Below, one piece after another: positions 28,439 through 36,394 of a stretch of DNA of 64,000 nucleotides (its first letter is position 1; each line of letters begins with the position of its first letter). The stretch is from Ruminococcus sp. AF31-8BH. GTDB taxonomy: Bacteria; Bacillota; Clostridia; Lachnospirales; Lachnospiraceae. The DNA is taken from positions 37,983-101,982 of the forward strand of contig NZ_QTVN01000017.1 in assembly GCF_003460605.1 (NCBI RefSeq), given 5' to 3'. The translations under genes and the position numbers were made by a program. The notes beneath the pieces were generated by a model. That model saw only the letters and a list, made by a program, of their open reading frames with translations. It had not been told where the DNA came from and made no database searches.

Positions 28439-29389
28439 TTATTTTGTCTGTCCGTCTTTTGCGCTGCGTGCATAAATATTTGCAAGAACTGCACCGGAAA
28501 TATTATGCCATACACTGAATACAGCTCCTGGGATGGTTGCCAGCGGATACTGTGCAAAATGTGTGGTTGCAAGGGAGGTTGCAAGTCCGGAGTTCTGCAT
28601 GCCGACCTCGATAGAGATTGCACGGCATTTTGTAGTATCCAGCTTTAATGCACGGCCGATTCCGTAGCCAACACCATATCCAAGCAGGTTATGCAGGATA
28701 ACAACTGCTACGATGAGAAGTCCGGATGTCATCAGCTTAGCAGAGTTTGCGGATACAACAGCTGCTACGATGGCCACGATGGCTGTGGTGGAGATCAGCG
28801 GAAGGATCTCTACTACTTTTTCTGTAAATTTCTTGAAGAAATGGTTGATCACAAATCCAAGTACGATTGGAACGATTACTACCTTTACAATGGAAAGGAA
28901 CATGCTGAACATGTCTACGTTTACCTTCTGGCCTGCATATAAATAGGTAAGAAGAGGTGTTAAAAACGGAGCAAGCACTGTGGATACTGCAGTCATACCA
29001 ACGGACAATGCCACATCTCCTTTGGACAGATAGGTCATAACGTTGGAGGATGTTCCGCCAGGGCAGGTTCCTACCAGGATTACGCCGATGGCAAGCTCTG
29101 CTGGAAGCTGAAATACTTTTGTAAGAGCAAAAGCTAACAGCGGCATTACGGTAAACTGTGCGATACAGCCGATGATCACATCTTTTGGACGGCTGAATAC
29201 AACCTTGAAGTCGTTTGGCTTCAGGGTAAGTCCCATACCGAACATTACGATTCCAAGCAGGGTGTTGACGTAGCTGGTCTTGATGAAGCTAACCGTGTTC
29301 GGTGCAAAGAGTGCAAGTGCGGCAACTGCGATTACGATCACTGCCATGTACTTGCTGACAAAGTTTGTGATTTTTTTCAGTGTTTCCAT
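28439..29389 (-). CDS. Bile acid:sodium symporter (BASS) family transporter
   Basis: 316 residues, ten predicted helices. The signature region GTCPGGTSSNVMTYLSKGD (helices 4a/4b crossover) and the second crossover EVGMQNSGLATSLA are intact, so it should be an active Na+-coupled carrier. Bacterial BASS proteins carry bile acids, pantothenate precursors, pyruvate or other keto acids; this one is not proven. The start at 29389 follows GAAGGAG. The gene lies 130 bases downstream of a complete T-box leader on the same strand, which ties its expression to the charging of one tRNA, most likely tRNA-Ile. That makes a branched-chain keto acid or ketopantoate-like substrate plausible (inference). Confidence 0.9.
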   Translation of the reverse strand: METLKKITNFVSKYMAVIVIAVAALALFAPNTVSFIKTSYVNTLLGIVMFGMGLTLKPNDFKVVFSRPKDVIIGCIAQFTVMPLLAFALTKVFQLPAELAIGVILVGTCPGGTSSNVMTYLSKGDVALSVGMTAVSTVLAPFLTPLLTYLYAGQKVNVDMFSMFLSIVKVVIVPIVLGFVINHFFKKFTEKVVEILPLISTTAIVAIVAAVVSANSAKLMTSGLLIVAVVILHNLLGYGVGYGIGRALKLDTTKCRAISIEVGMQNSGLATSLATTHFAQYPLATIPGAVFSVWHNISGAVLANIYARSAKDGQTK

Positions 29390-29522
29390 TTTGGTTTCTC
29401 CTTCGTGATTTTGAAGGCAGTGTTGCTGTCTTCCTTGATTTTCCAAGGGATTTCACATGATGGTATTTCCTCTGTGTGAGAGGCAGTGTCAACAGCTCCG
29501 CGTTTCTGGCACAAGCGGATAA

Positions 29523-29830
29523 TAAAAAAGCCTCTGTCTCCAGTTAAGAGACAAAGGCAAAATCCTCTGCGGTACCACTCTTATTGCTGCCATGCAGCCA
29601 CTCACTACTCATCCTATAAAATGAGAAACAGGATAACGACTGTTAACCGTCCGAACTTACTCGAATAGATACTGCGCTTCTATGCTCATCAGCAGATAGG
29701 TACTATTTTTCAGTCCGAAAGCTCAGAGGTGATTTTCACAAAAGCTTCCTCGCCATCTCTCACCACCGATGGCTCTCTGTGGATTCCCCTTCTTGCTACT
29801 CTTCCTCGTCATTGCGAAATTCTTAGATTG
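29523..29830 (-). ncRNA. T-box leader (tRNA-sensing riboswitch), probable isoleucine specifier
   Basis: Reading on the minus strand: a Stem I with GAGGAAGAGTA (loop-E 5' side), AGAGAGCC and the GGTGGTGAGAG distal loop, then the specifier-loop 3' side GTGAAAATCACC. By alignment with the well-studied glyQS leader the specifier after GAAA is ATC (bases 29731-29733), an isoleucine codon. The antiterminator holds AATAAGAGTGGTACCGC (29569-29585), the T-box core that pairs with the tRNA acceptor end. The terminator stem GCCTCTGTCTC/GAGACAAAGGC (29530-29558) is followed by TTTTTTA. Uncharged tRNA should allow readthrough into the BASS gene. Confidence 0.92.
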
Positions 29831-29835
29831 AGGTT

Positions 29836-29864
29836 ATTGTAGTACGGTGAAGTGGAAATGTCAA
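29836..29864 (-). promoter_or_regulatory. Promoter of the T-box/BASS unit
   Basis: Minus-strand -35 TTGACA (29859-29864), 17-base spacer, -10 TACAAT (29836-29841): a near-perfect sigma-A promoter just before the T-box leader. Confidence 0.85.
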
Positions 29865-30049
29865 GAGGGGCAGCGAAAAAAGTTGGACAAATTATACAAG
29901 TTGGCGTTTTTATTTTGTGCAGTATTTCTGAAGTTCGGTATTGCCTTCATAATTATTGCACTTCTGTTTTTCACTTTGTTGCTTTTCCCATTATTTATAA
30001 TACATTGCATCTTTTTCCTCACCTGCCACAGTTCTGTTACATTATCTTA

Positions 30050-30526
30050 TTATATTCTTCCCTCTCGTTCCAAATATAAGAGAAATCCCTCGCATCCTTC
30101 CACCACATCCCGATAAGTAGACTCAAAGTTCCCGGTATACCAGGGATCTGCAATGTCTCTGGGATGATCGGAATAATCCAGCAAAAGCTTTACTTTGTGC
30201 TCCGGGTCCTTTCCTACAATCCGCAGGATATTTCGGATATTACGCTCTTCCATCCCCAGAATGTAATCATATTTCCCATAGTCCGCCTTGGTGATCTGCA
30301 CTGCTCTTTTTCCCTCGCAGGAAATCCCATGCTTCGCCAGCTCCCGTTTCGCCGGAGGATAAACCGGATTCCCCACTCCGTTCCAGATTTCTTCCGTGCT
30401 GGTGGCTGCGGATGCAATATAAAATCTGTCTGACAAACTGCGTTCGGAAACAATTGATTTCATAATAAATTCTGCCATAGGACTGCGGCAAATGTTGCCT
30501 AAACAAACGAAAAGTACTCGTATCAT
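30050..30526 (-). CDS. Low-molecular-weight protein-tyrosine phosphatase
   Basis: 158 residues. The P-loop Cys8-x5-Arg14-Ser (VCLGNICRSPMAE) is the catalytic site and DPWYTGNF near residue 126 carries the general acid Asp, so the enzyme looks active. In Firmicutes such phosphatases act on tyrosine or arginine phosphate; which one cannot be told. TAGGAGC precedes the ATG. It is flanked by a long leader and stands alone. Confidence 0.93.
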   Translation of the reverse strand: MIRVLFVCLGNICRSPMAEFIMKSIVSERSLSDRFYIASAATSTEEIWNGVGNPVYPPAKRELAKHGISCEGKRAVQITKADYGKYDYILGMEERNIRNILRIVGKDPEHKVKLLLDYSDHPRDIADPWYTGNFESTYRDVVEGCEGFLLYLEREGRI

Positions 30527-30910
30527 ATATTTTTGCTCCTATCTTATCTCATTGTGTTTCTTACATTGAATAATCTAAATATACGCTTTCCTAACGGATA
30601 TTTGTTTTTACTGGATATTTCTTTAAAAAGCCTCCGAAAGAAGGCTTTAAAAGAATGCTTTTTTCAAAAATAGCTTCTGAAATGTCATGAGTATTGTCAA
30701 AAGCACATATATCATGACTTCCATTTATAACAATTTCACCAGATGAAAAGAATACTTTACTAATGAATTATAGCATTGTTCCTTACTGTTGTCTTCAGTT
30801 TCTGAGTATATAAAAAACGAACCGAATGCTTTATCCTTTGGAATCAGAAGATGCTGGCTGATTATGCCATTGGCACATTACATAAGTGTTATAGGAAATG
30901 GGGAACCCAA
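30527..30910. other. Intergenic region with a gene remnant and a repeat
   Basis: AT-rich. It contains a weak minus-strand hairpin (AAAGCC...GGCTTT, 30627-30648, then TTTAAAG), a start-less minus-strand open frame of about 57 codons ending near 30595, and one copy of a 25-base repeat (30769-30793) whose partner lies at 32670-32694. It probably represents decayed coding DNA. Confidence 0.45.
30769..30793. repeat. Direct repeat copy 1 flanking the 567-residue gene
   Basis: TATAGCATTGTTC begins a 25-base segment that matches 32670-32694 at 23 of 25 positions. On the minus strand each copy ends in a TATAAT/TATAGT-like box. Confidence 0.6.
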
Positions 30911-32614
30911 TCATTTCACATATCCAAATTTCACCAATTCCTGTATAAATGCACTCCGTCTTGGATATCGTTTGCGATATTCTGCCATAAATGTATTTTT
31001 TTCACCGATAATTCCATGAGACTCCTTTACTTCACCATAAGCAGAAATAAACGCAGCACATTCATGGTAGTATTTTCTTCTGTTGGCAGTCATGATTCCA
31101 TCTACCCGCAGGGAAATAAGCTGGTTAATTTTATTCATCCAACGTATTCTGTCTTCGTTCGAAATCTTTACCTCCTGTTTCCATTTGCAGATGATTTCCC
31201 ACAATAACTCAGTACTGTTCTTTGTGCAGGTATGTCCGGTTCCTTTATAAAATTCTTCTGCCGTAAATTCATATTTTTGCTGTATATAGTTTAATAAACA
31301 GGATAATCCTGCAGGCAAATCTGTTCCCTGATATAACAGAAGTAAAAAGCTGGTGATGCCCTCCTTCATAAAGGTAAATGACCAGCCAAGTGATTCTCTT
31401 ACACTCATGCCCTGGGCCATTACAGTATCAAATTCTTTATTCCAGAAAAGAAGCATAAAATATAATTCATTATCCGTTTTATATAGACCCTGGCAGATTT
31501 TTGCTGCCTGTCGTTTGTTATTTTCCCAGTTGTCTCCGCAGAAGCGCAGACGAAGGTAATGAACAAGCGACGGATTAGAGCGGAATGCTTCCAGCCAGCA
31601 ATATTCGCATACTGATTCCTGATTATTTTCACATGCATATTTGGCTGTAAGCAGAGCTATTTCGCTCCGGACTTTTGTGTTTTCGGAAATCCTTTCCAAT
31701 GCTTCTATACCAATGCTCATCATACGCTGATTTTTATCAGGATCAGAGTTTTGCTCCAAGATCTGCTTATATAACTCAGGACAGGTATTTGCATATTTTC
31801 TGGCTGTATCGAGAATCTGCTGTTCATCCTGAAGCATAGACTGGGCTTCTTTCAAAAGTATTTTTACACCCATGCCGCTGTGGGTCCCCAGGTATTCAAT
31901 CCAAAGCGGAAGGAACTGCTCAAACTCAGGTAATTCAAAGTTTCCTGTCTGGAGAACATCTTCCAGCCGCACAGAGTAACACTGAAAATTATGGATCATG
32001 CAAAGCAGTTCTTCTGCACGATCTTCCAATCTATTTCCCTGGTATTCCAGATACAAGCATTCACGAACTGTTTTTTTCATAGAACCAGACAAAAGTTCGT
32101 GTTCATAAAGGTCGTTTATGCCAAGAGGTTCACCGCAAAAATCCTCATAATCTCCTTTTGCAGTGATCTCCAGCACAGACAGTGTTTCGGCTAGTTCGCA
32201 GCCTTCTTTATATACTGCCAGATCAATACATTTATGAATCAGCTTGATCGCGTCTTCAATTTCAGATAAAACACCCATGGAATCTGAAAAAAGAACTTCA
32301 TCCGCATCACTGTTATACCAGTCATCCCATTCTTCGTTATATTCGCTATCGAGGCATCGGATACCGTTATTGATTTCTGCTAATATTTCCTGATTATGTT
32401 TCAGCTCTATAAGCAGCTGCTGATGATCGTCACAAGTTGTTTTGGGGGAGTCCGTGGCAGTGGTTTGGGAAGCTGCTGTTAAAGTATCCAAAAAGATTTC
32501 TCTTTTATGCTCTGGTAATGTTCTGGCAATTTCATGGATAACAGCTAGCAACTGGTCCTTTGATAGCTGTTGTGTAAGTTCATCTGATTTTCTTAAAAAA
32601 GTTGGTAAATTCAT
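30911..32614 (-). CDS. Uncharacterised large helical protein (567 aa)
   Basis: I do not recognise a named domain. The protein is almost entirely helical and acidic. The N-terminus (FLRKSDELTQQLSKDQLLAVIHEIARTLPEHKREIFL) looks like a small helical bundle. The C-terminal third contains TPR-like helical pairs (CEYCWLEAFRSNPSLVHYLRLR) and ends with YRKRYPRRSAFIQEL, a motif also seen at the ends of SWIM-zinc-finger-associated proteins in Clostridia (my recollection). No membrane segment or signal peptide. GGAG lies seven bases before the ATG. It stands alone, flanked by imperfect direct repeats. Confidence 0.6.
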   Translation of the reverse strand: MNLPTFLRKSDELTQQLSKDQLLAVIHEIARTLPEHKREIFLDTLTAASQTTATDSPKTTCDDHQQLLIELKHNQEILAEINNGIRCLDSEYNEEWDDWYNSDADEVLFSDSMGVLSEIEDAIKLIHKCIDLAVYKEGCELAETLSVLEITAKGDYEDFCGEPLGINDLYEHELLSGSMKKTVRECLYLEYQGNRLEDRAEELLCMIHNFQCYSVRLEDVLQTGNFELPEFEQFLPLWIEYLGTHSGMGVKILLKEAQSMLQDEQQILDTARKYANTCPELYKQILEQNSDPDKNQRMMSIGIEALERISENTKVRSEIALLTAKYACENNQESVCEYCWLEAFRSNPSLVHYLRLRFCGDNWENNKRQAAKICQGLYKTDNELYFMLLFWNKEFDTVMAQGMSVRESLGWSFTFMKEGITSFLLLLYQGTDLPAGLSCLLNYIQQKYEFTAEEFYKGTGHTCTKNSTELLWEIICKWKQEVKISNEDRIRWMNKINQLISLRVDGIMTANRRKYYHECAAFISAYGEVKESHGIIGEKNTFMAEYRKRYPRRSAFIQELVKFGYVK

Positions 32615-32669
32615 TTGTATTCTCCATAGTAATCTTATTTTCCATGCAAAAAACTCCTTATAAACATAC

Positions 32670-32694
32670 TATAGCATTGTTCATTACAGTTGTC
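32670..32694. repeat. Direct repeat copy 2 flanking the 567-residue gene
   Basis: Partner of the copy at 30769-30793 (23 of 25 bases equal). It lies upstream of the 567-residue gene, where its TATAGT could act as that gene's -10 box. Confidence 0.6.
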
Positions 32695-32741
32695 ATTGGG
32701 TTTCGTGGTCAAAGATTAAAAGAACGCTTCCCCATCTGATA

Positions 32742-33392
32742 TTACTCTGCTTTTGACTTTGCCCTGGCAGGAATATCTCCCACTCCATTTAAAACCATAG
32801 TTGGACGATATGCATACATTTTAAGTGTATCCTTTGTCGAACATCCGGAAAGAACAAGCACAGTAGACATACCGCTTTCCATTCCTGAAATCACATCTGT
32901 ATCCATTCTGTCACCAACCATGACAGCCTCTGCTGAGTGACAACCAAGCATATTTAATCCTGTTCGCATCATCAGTGGATTAGGCTTTCCGCAAAAATAT
33001 GCCTTTGTACCAGTTGCCATTTCGATAGGTGCGATCAACGCCCGGCATGCAGGGGCAATACCGTTCTCAATTGGGCCTGAAACATCTGAATTTGCCCCGA
33101 TCAGCTTAGCTCCCTTTAAAACCAGATTTGTTGCCTGAGTCAAGGTATCCAGCGAATAGGAACGGCCCTCTCCAACAATAACATAATCCGGGTTTACATC
33201 ATTCATTGTTATGCCAACATCATAAAGGGCATTTAATAAACCCGCTTCTCCAATTACAAATGCGGAACAGCCCGCTGCCTGTTCTTTTAAAAAAGCAGCT
33301 GTTGTGTTTAGGGGAAAATTTTTAGGAAGTTCACAATTTATGTTTTTGTCAACTATCACAGTTACTTTCCTCATTAATACCATACAAAGCAT
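32742..33392 (-). pseudogene. Truncated HAD-IIA (NagD-like) sugar phosphatase
   Basis: The frame matches the NagD/HAD-IIA family from about residue 70 of a normal 260-residue enzyme onward: FVIGEAGLLNALYDVGITM, NPDYVIVGEGRSYS, YFCGKPNPLMM (Lys of motif III) and the motif IV region MVGDRMDTDV. The N-terminal nucleophile motif (DxDGVL) and the early TNNS motif are missing, replaced by about 20 unrelated residues, and no ribosome site precedes the ATG. Without the nucleophile the product cannot be a phosphatase, so this is most likely a decayed gene. Confidence 0.75.
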
Positions 33393-33687
33393 GTATTCTT
33401 ATCCACTTATATAAAAAACGCCTGCATCTCTGCAAGCACCTTATCATATTGTTCCACAATTTCATATATTATTCTGCCTGCATTACAGCCATGAGGCTTA
33501 TCCCTGGTCAATCAGTTTAACACCTTAACCTTGTTCATGGATTTCGGCACATTTCTATGCCTAAAGTAAAGTTGTCAATTTATTAAAAACGGTTTAAGAA
33601 CAAAATCGTTGACCATTCAGAATTAACCGTTCAAACATAACCCAAAATGATTCACAATTGGAGATGTTCTGCAACATCATATTAATA

Positions 33688-33787
33688 ACCCCAATTTTCG
33701 AAGGCAGGATTCGAACCCGCGACATCATGGTTAGCAGCCATGTGCGCTACCAACTGCGCCACTTACTAATTGAGTACCCCAATTTTC
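33688..33787. repeat. 12-base direct repeats bracketing the tRNA-like element
   Basis: ACCCCAATTTTC occurs at 33688-33699 and again at 33776-33787, exactly at the two ends of the tRNA-like body. The layout resembles an attachment-site duplication or a footprint of excision, but no integrase is nearby. Confidence 0.6.
33699..33773 (-). tRNA. tRNA-like element, anticodon GCT, degenerate acceptor stem
   Basis: On the minus strand: D-arm GCGC-AGTTGGTA-GCGC, anticodon arm CATGG-CTGCTAA-CCATG (anticodon GCT), five-base variable loop ATGTC, T-arm GCGGG-TTCGAAT-CCTGC, all well formed. The acceptor is not: only the three pairs next to the core (AAG/CTT) and one outer pair form. A GCT anticodon means Ser, but a serine tRNA should have a long variable arm; this body is class I and most like an Asn-type tRNA with one changed anticodon base. 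Probably a decayed tRNA or a tRNA-like RNA. Confidence 0.5.
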
Positions 33788-33868
33788 ATCAGAATTGGTA
33801 TATTCTTGTAACATAACCCTGTTACAGGGAAACTGAGTTCAGGATTTTTCGTAATGCAGACAATGCAG

Positions 33869-34308
33869 TTATGCAATTTCAATAAAAGTAGTCGCATTCG
33901 ACACTTTAATCTGCGTATCCAATTCTGTAAGCAGAATGTTTCGCTTTTCTTCAAGCATTCCTAATTTCTTCTTTACATCCAGCGGATCAACAAGTTCAGC
34001 GGTATTCTCCCTTACATACGCATCTACAACGCCTAATGGCTTCTCATCTTTCCCCTTACTATCACGCCCCAGAATACTTAAACGCATATTCTCTGCAGTG
34101 GACTGAAGCTGACTATTCTTCATATCACAAAAACGTACCCGCTCATTATATTCATTGTTTAACTTCTCCTGAAGCTTCCCTTCAAAATCAGCATCTCCAT
34201 CATAGGAATCCATGCCACGAAGCTTGCTTTTTCAATCTTATCTGTTATCTTTTTTACTAACAGGTCCCTCTCGTCCAAAGCCTGTGTCACCAGCATTGTT
34301 TCTCCCAT
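33869..34308 (-). pseudogene. Frameshifted DIP1984-like family gene
   Basis: A good start (GGAGG then ATG at 34308) opens MGETMLVTQALDERDLLVKK...KASFV and then shifts frame near 34212. The rest continues in another frame as DSYDGDADFEGKLQEKLNN and ends LLTELDTQIKVSNATTFIEI. Together the two pieces make about 145 residues with the helical pattern and the VSNATT-IE end typical of DIP1984-like proteins. A single indel or a sequencing error would explain it. Confidence 0.6.
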
Positions 34309-34400
34309 AAAAAATCCTCCCATAGTTTATTTCCAAGTCGCTTTCTGAAAATAATTTTACAGGAGAATTTCTCTTTTGTCATTGTACTTGTAGTATAATT

Positions 34401-34709
34401 CTACGCTGCCTCAATTGCTTTTATTTTGCCATAATAAATACGCATTCGCTTTAACTGTACTTGATTTTCTGCTGTAAGAATTCTCTTTCTGCTTCCGCAC
34501 AGCATGTCATCCACTGAAACCTGAAACAGATAACTAAGCGCATACAAATTATCTACAGATGGCATACTGATCCCATTTAACCAGTGATACACACTTTGAA
34601 TACTACCCAATCTCAAATACTGCTGAACATCTTTTACTGTAAAACCGCATTCATCCATAATTCTGCGCAAATTAATTCCAGTTTGCTTTTTGTCAATTAA
34701 CGGAATCAT
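34401..34709 (-). CDS. XRE-family helix-turn-helix regulator (102 aa)
   Basis: A single Xre/Cro-type helix-turn-helix covering residues 10-65: TGINLRRIMDECGFTVKDVQQYLRL, then the recognition helix SIQSVYHWLNG and MPSVDNLYALSYLFQVSVDDML. The C-terminal tail is basic. AAAGGTGGG precedes the start. It lies 33 bases after the methyltransferase gene of the McrBC operon and could be a regulator of it; its own target is unknown. Confidence 0.85.
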   Translation of the reverse strand: MIPLIDKKQTGINLRRIMDECGFTVKDVQQYLRLGSIQSVYHWLNGISMPSVDNLYALSYLFQVSVDDMLCGSRKRILTAENQVQLKRMRIYYGKIKAIEAA

Positions 34710-34742
34710 TCTTAGCCCACCTTTCTCTCTTATTTCATGATT

Positions 34743-35345
34743 TTAAATTCCCCCCACCGAAAACACCACAATCCTCTCCCTCTCATTCTTCCCCTCAAAC
34801 AAATCCTCCGTATCGATCTCATCAAAAAACAGCAACAGCTCTTCTGTCATCAGGCAGCTGATGTATTCTTCTGAGGGATAATAAAAAAACAGCAGGATTT
34901 CCCTTGGGTTTTCGTAGTAGGATTCGTAGATTCTGGACAGGACTTTTCGGAGGATTTCTATGGAAAAGGGATTGAAGAAATAGCAGCGGTCTACGGATGT
35001 CGGTACTGGGTATTCTTCGGCGCTTGTCAGTTCGAAGGAAGTCCTTTTCCCGGATACAGCCTGTTCCTGATTGGCTCTGGCGCCGGCGTAAATTCTGTCG
35101 TCGTATTCTACGCCGATTGAGCTGCATCTTGTCTGGTAGGACAGGTAGAAGCACACTCTGCCTTTTCCGGTTCCGTAGTCTAATACCACATTTTTCTTTC
35201 TGATTAGGCCGCTGTTCGCCAGCCGTTCCAGGACGCAATACGGCGTTGGCTCATAGGGATAGCGATATTGATCCGCGCGGGAATCATCCCGGCCGGTGGT
35301 TTTTATTTTTAACAGCTTGTCCCACTGATTTTCATTTTGGTTCAT
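34743..35345 (-). CDS. Small class I SAM-dependent methyltransferase (McrBC-linked)
   Basis: 200 residues. The SAM-binding motif I is VVLDYGTGKGRVCFYLS (about residues 53-69), followed by SIGVEYDDRIYAGARAN (motif II acid) and RCYFFNPFSIEI at the motif IV position. The NPFS tetrad looks like a variant of the NPPY/NPPF motif of amino-methyltransferases, so DNA, RNA or a small molecule are all possible. No target-recognition domain is visible. Its start overlaps the mcrC stop by four bases (ATGA), so it belongs to the McrBC operon. Confidence 0.8.
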   Translation of the reverse strand: MNQNENQWDKLLKIKTTGRDDSRADQYRYPYEPTPYCVLERLANSGLIRKKNVVLDYGTGKGRVCFYLSYQTRCSSIGVEYDDRIYAGARANQEQAVSGKRTSFELTSAEEYPVPTSVDRCYFFNPFSIEILRKVLSRIYESYYENPREILLFFYYPSEEYISCLMTEELLLFFDEIDTEDLFEGKNERERIVVFSVGGI

Positions 35346-36394
35346 AACAGCATCTCCCTTACAATCCCATCCAACTGCTTCCGAATCCCCTCAAAGGGCA
35401 AATTCAAATCCAATGTTTTCACCTCAATCTCATTTCCATGCATCTGGTAAGTTTGGTCAGGATGGATTTGGTCTTCTGTTTTGGCGTAGAGAAGAAGGCC
35501 GGAAACCTTGTGGGGTGTTTCGCCAAAAGCGTAATCTTTGTTTTTCACATAAGTAAAAATCTGATAAAGGTTGCCAGAATGCAGTGTATGTCTGCCGTAA
35601 TGCTCCTGTGTGGTATGGGAATAATATTTTGCGTCAATGATCAATACGCTGCTGCCAAGCTGCAGAGTGATGTCGCTTTGCATGACGGGAAGCATGGTAC
35701 CGCTTCCATCGTCCAGCGCCCAGGGAATCTGGGACGCAGTTACGGACAGCTGGGGAAAATGTTTTCTGTAATATTCCAGGATAAATTTCTCATAAAGGCG
35801 GCACATTCTCTGCTCATCAAGAAAAGCAGCCAACCTGTATTCTCCCTGCTCGGTGGTAAGCAGCAAGCCCTCTGCAAGCAGCTGACAGATACTGATCAGC
35901 ATCCGGTAATTCTGATTGTTCCGCCCAAACCGTATGGCAGACCAGCGGACAGATGTTAATTCCAGCGTATCCACAGCAGAGAAAAACAGCATTTTCTTTT
36001 TCAGATCATCCTTATATCTCGCTTTCACATTCCCGTGCTTCAAAAGAAGCAAAACCGTTGATTTCAAAATCTGGTTCAGCAGATTGTTTTCGGAAAGCTC
36101 GTCAAACTCGCAGGCCAGCAACTGCCTTCTGGACATTTTGTTCCGGATGGTTCCCTGCATATTGATTTTTCCCCGCATGACAGACAAATCCTCCTGACAG
36201 TTCCGGTATTCCCGATACAGGCCCTGCTTCAGCTGAAAACCAATGCCCTTCGCCAGAATTGCGGCAAAAAGATTCTGCATATCCTCAAACTTCTCTGCCG
36301 CAATCTCCTCATAATTAGACTGGTTCAGCGTTTGAAAAGCGTAGGACAGCATATAATAAATATTTTTTATGAGAATACTTTTATCTCTCGTCAT
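35342..36394 (-). CDS. mcrC: McrC-family restriction endonuclease subunit
   Basis: 350 residues, McrC/LlaJI type. The N-terminal part (IKNIYYMLSYAF, LYREYRNCQEDLSVMRGKIN) is the conserved McrC region that contacts McrB. The PD-(D/E)xK nuclease site is SDITLQLGSSVLIIDAKYY (Asp near 237; Asp-Ala-Lys near 252), followed by a conserved QIFTYV segment. It cuts modified DNA when driven by McrB. Start and stop overlap its neighbours by four bases each, showing tight coupling within mcrB-mcrC-methyltransferase. Confidence 0.93.
   Translation of the reverse strand: MTRDKSILIKNIYYMLSYAFQTLNQSNYEEIAAEKFEDMQNLFAAILAKGIGFQLKQGLYREYRNCQEDLSVMRGKINMQGTIRNKMSRRQLLACEFDELSENNLLNQILKSTVLLLLKHGNVKARYKDDLKKKMLFFSAVDTLELTSVRWSAIRFGRNNQNYRMLISICQLLAEGLLLTTEQGEYRLAAFLDEQRMCRLYEKFILEYYRKHFPQLSVTASQIPWALDDGSGTMLPVMQSDITLQLGSSVLIIDAKYYSHTTQEHYGRHTLHSGNLYQIFTYVKNKDYAFGETPHKVSGLLLYAKTEDQIHPDQTYQMHGNEIEVKTLDLNLPFEGIRKQLDGIVREMLL

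Larger units (their letters stand above)
33393..33868. other. Intergenic region around the tRNA-like element
   Basis: Apart from the tRNA-like element and its flanking 12-base repeats (listed separately) I see only AT-rich DNA without credible coding frames. A short purine-pyrimidine dyad (AACCGTT/AACGGTT-like, about 33585-33640) is present but unexplained. Confidence 0.4.

Noticed and set aside
30627-30648. Hairpin AAAGCC...GGCTTT as a terminator of the 567-residue gene
   Set aside because: Stem of only six pairs, about 260 bases downstream of the stop, weak T run; mentioned only in the intergenic note.
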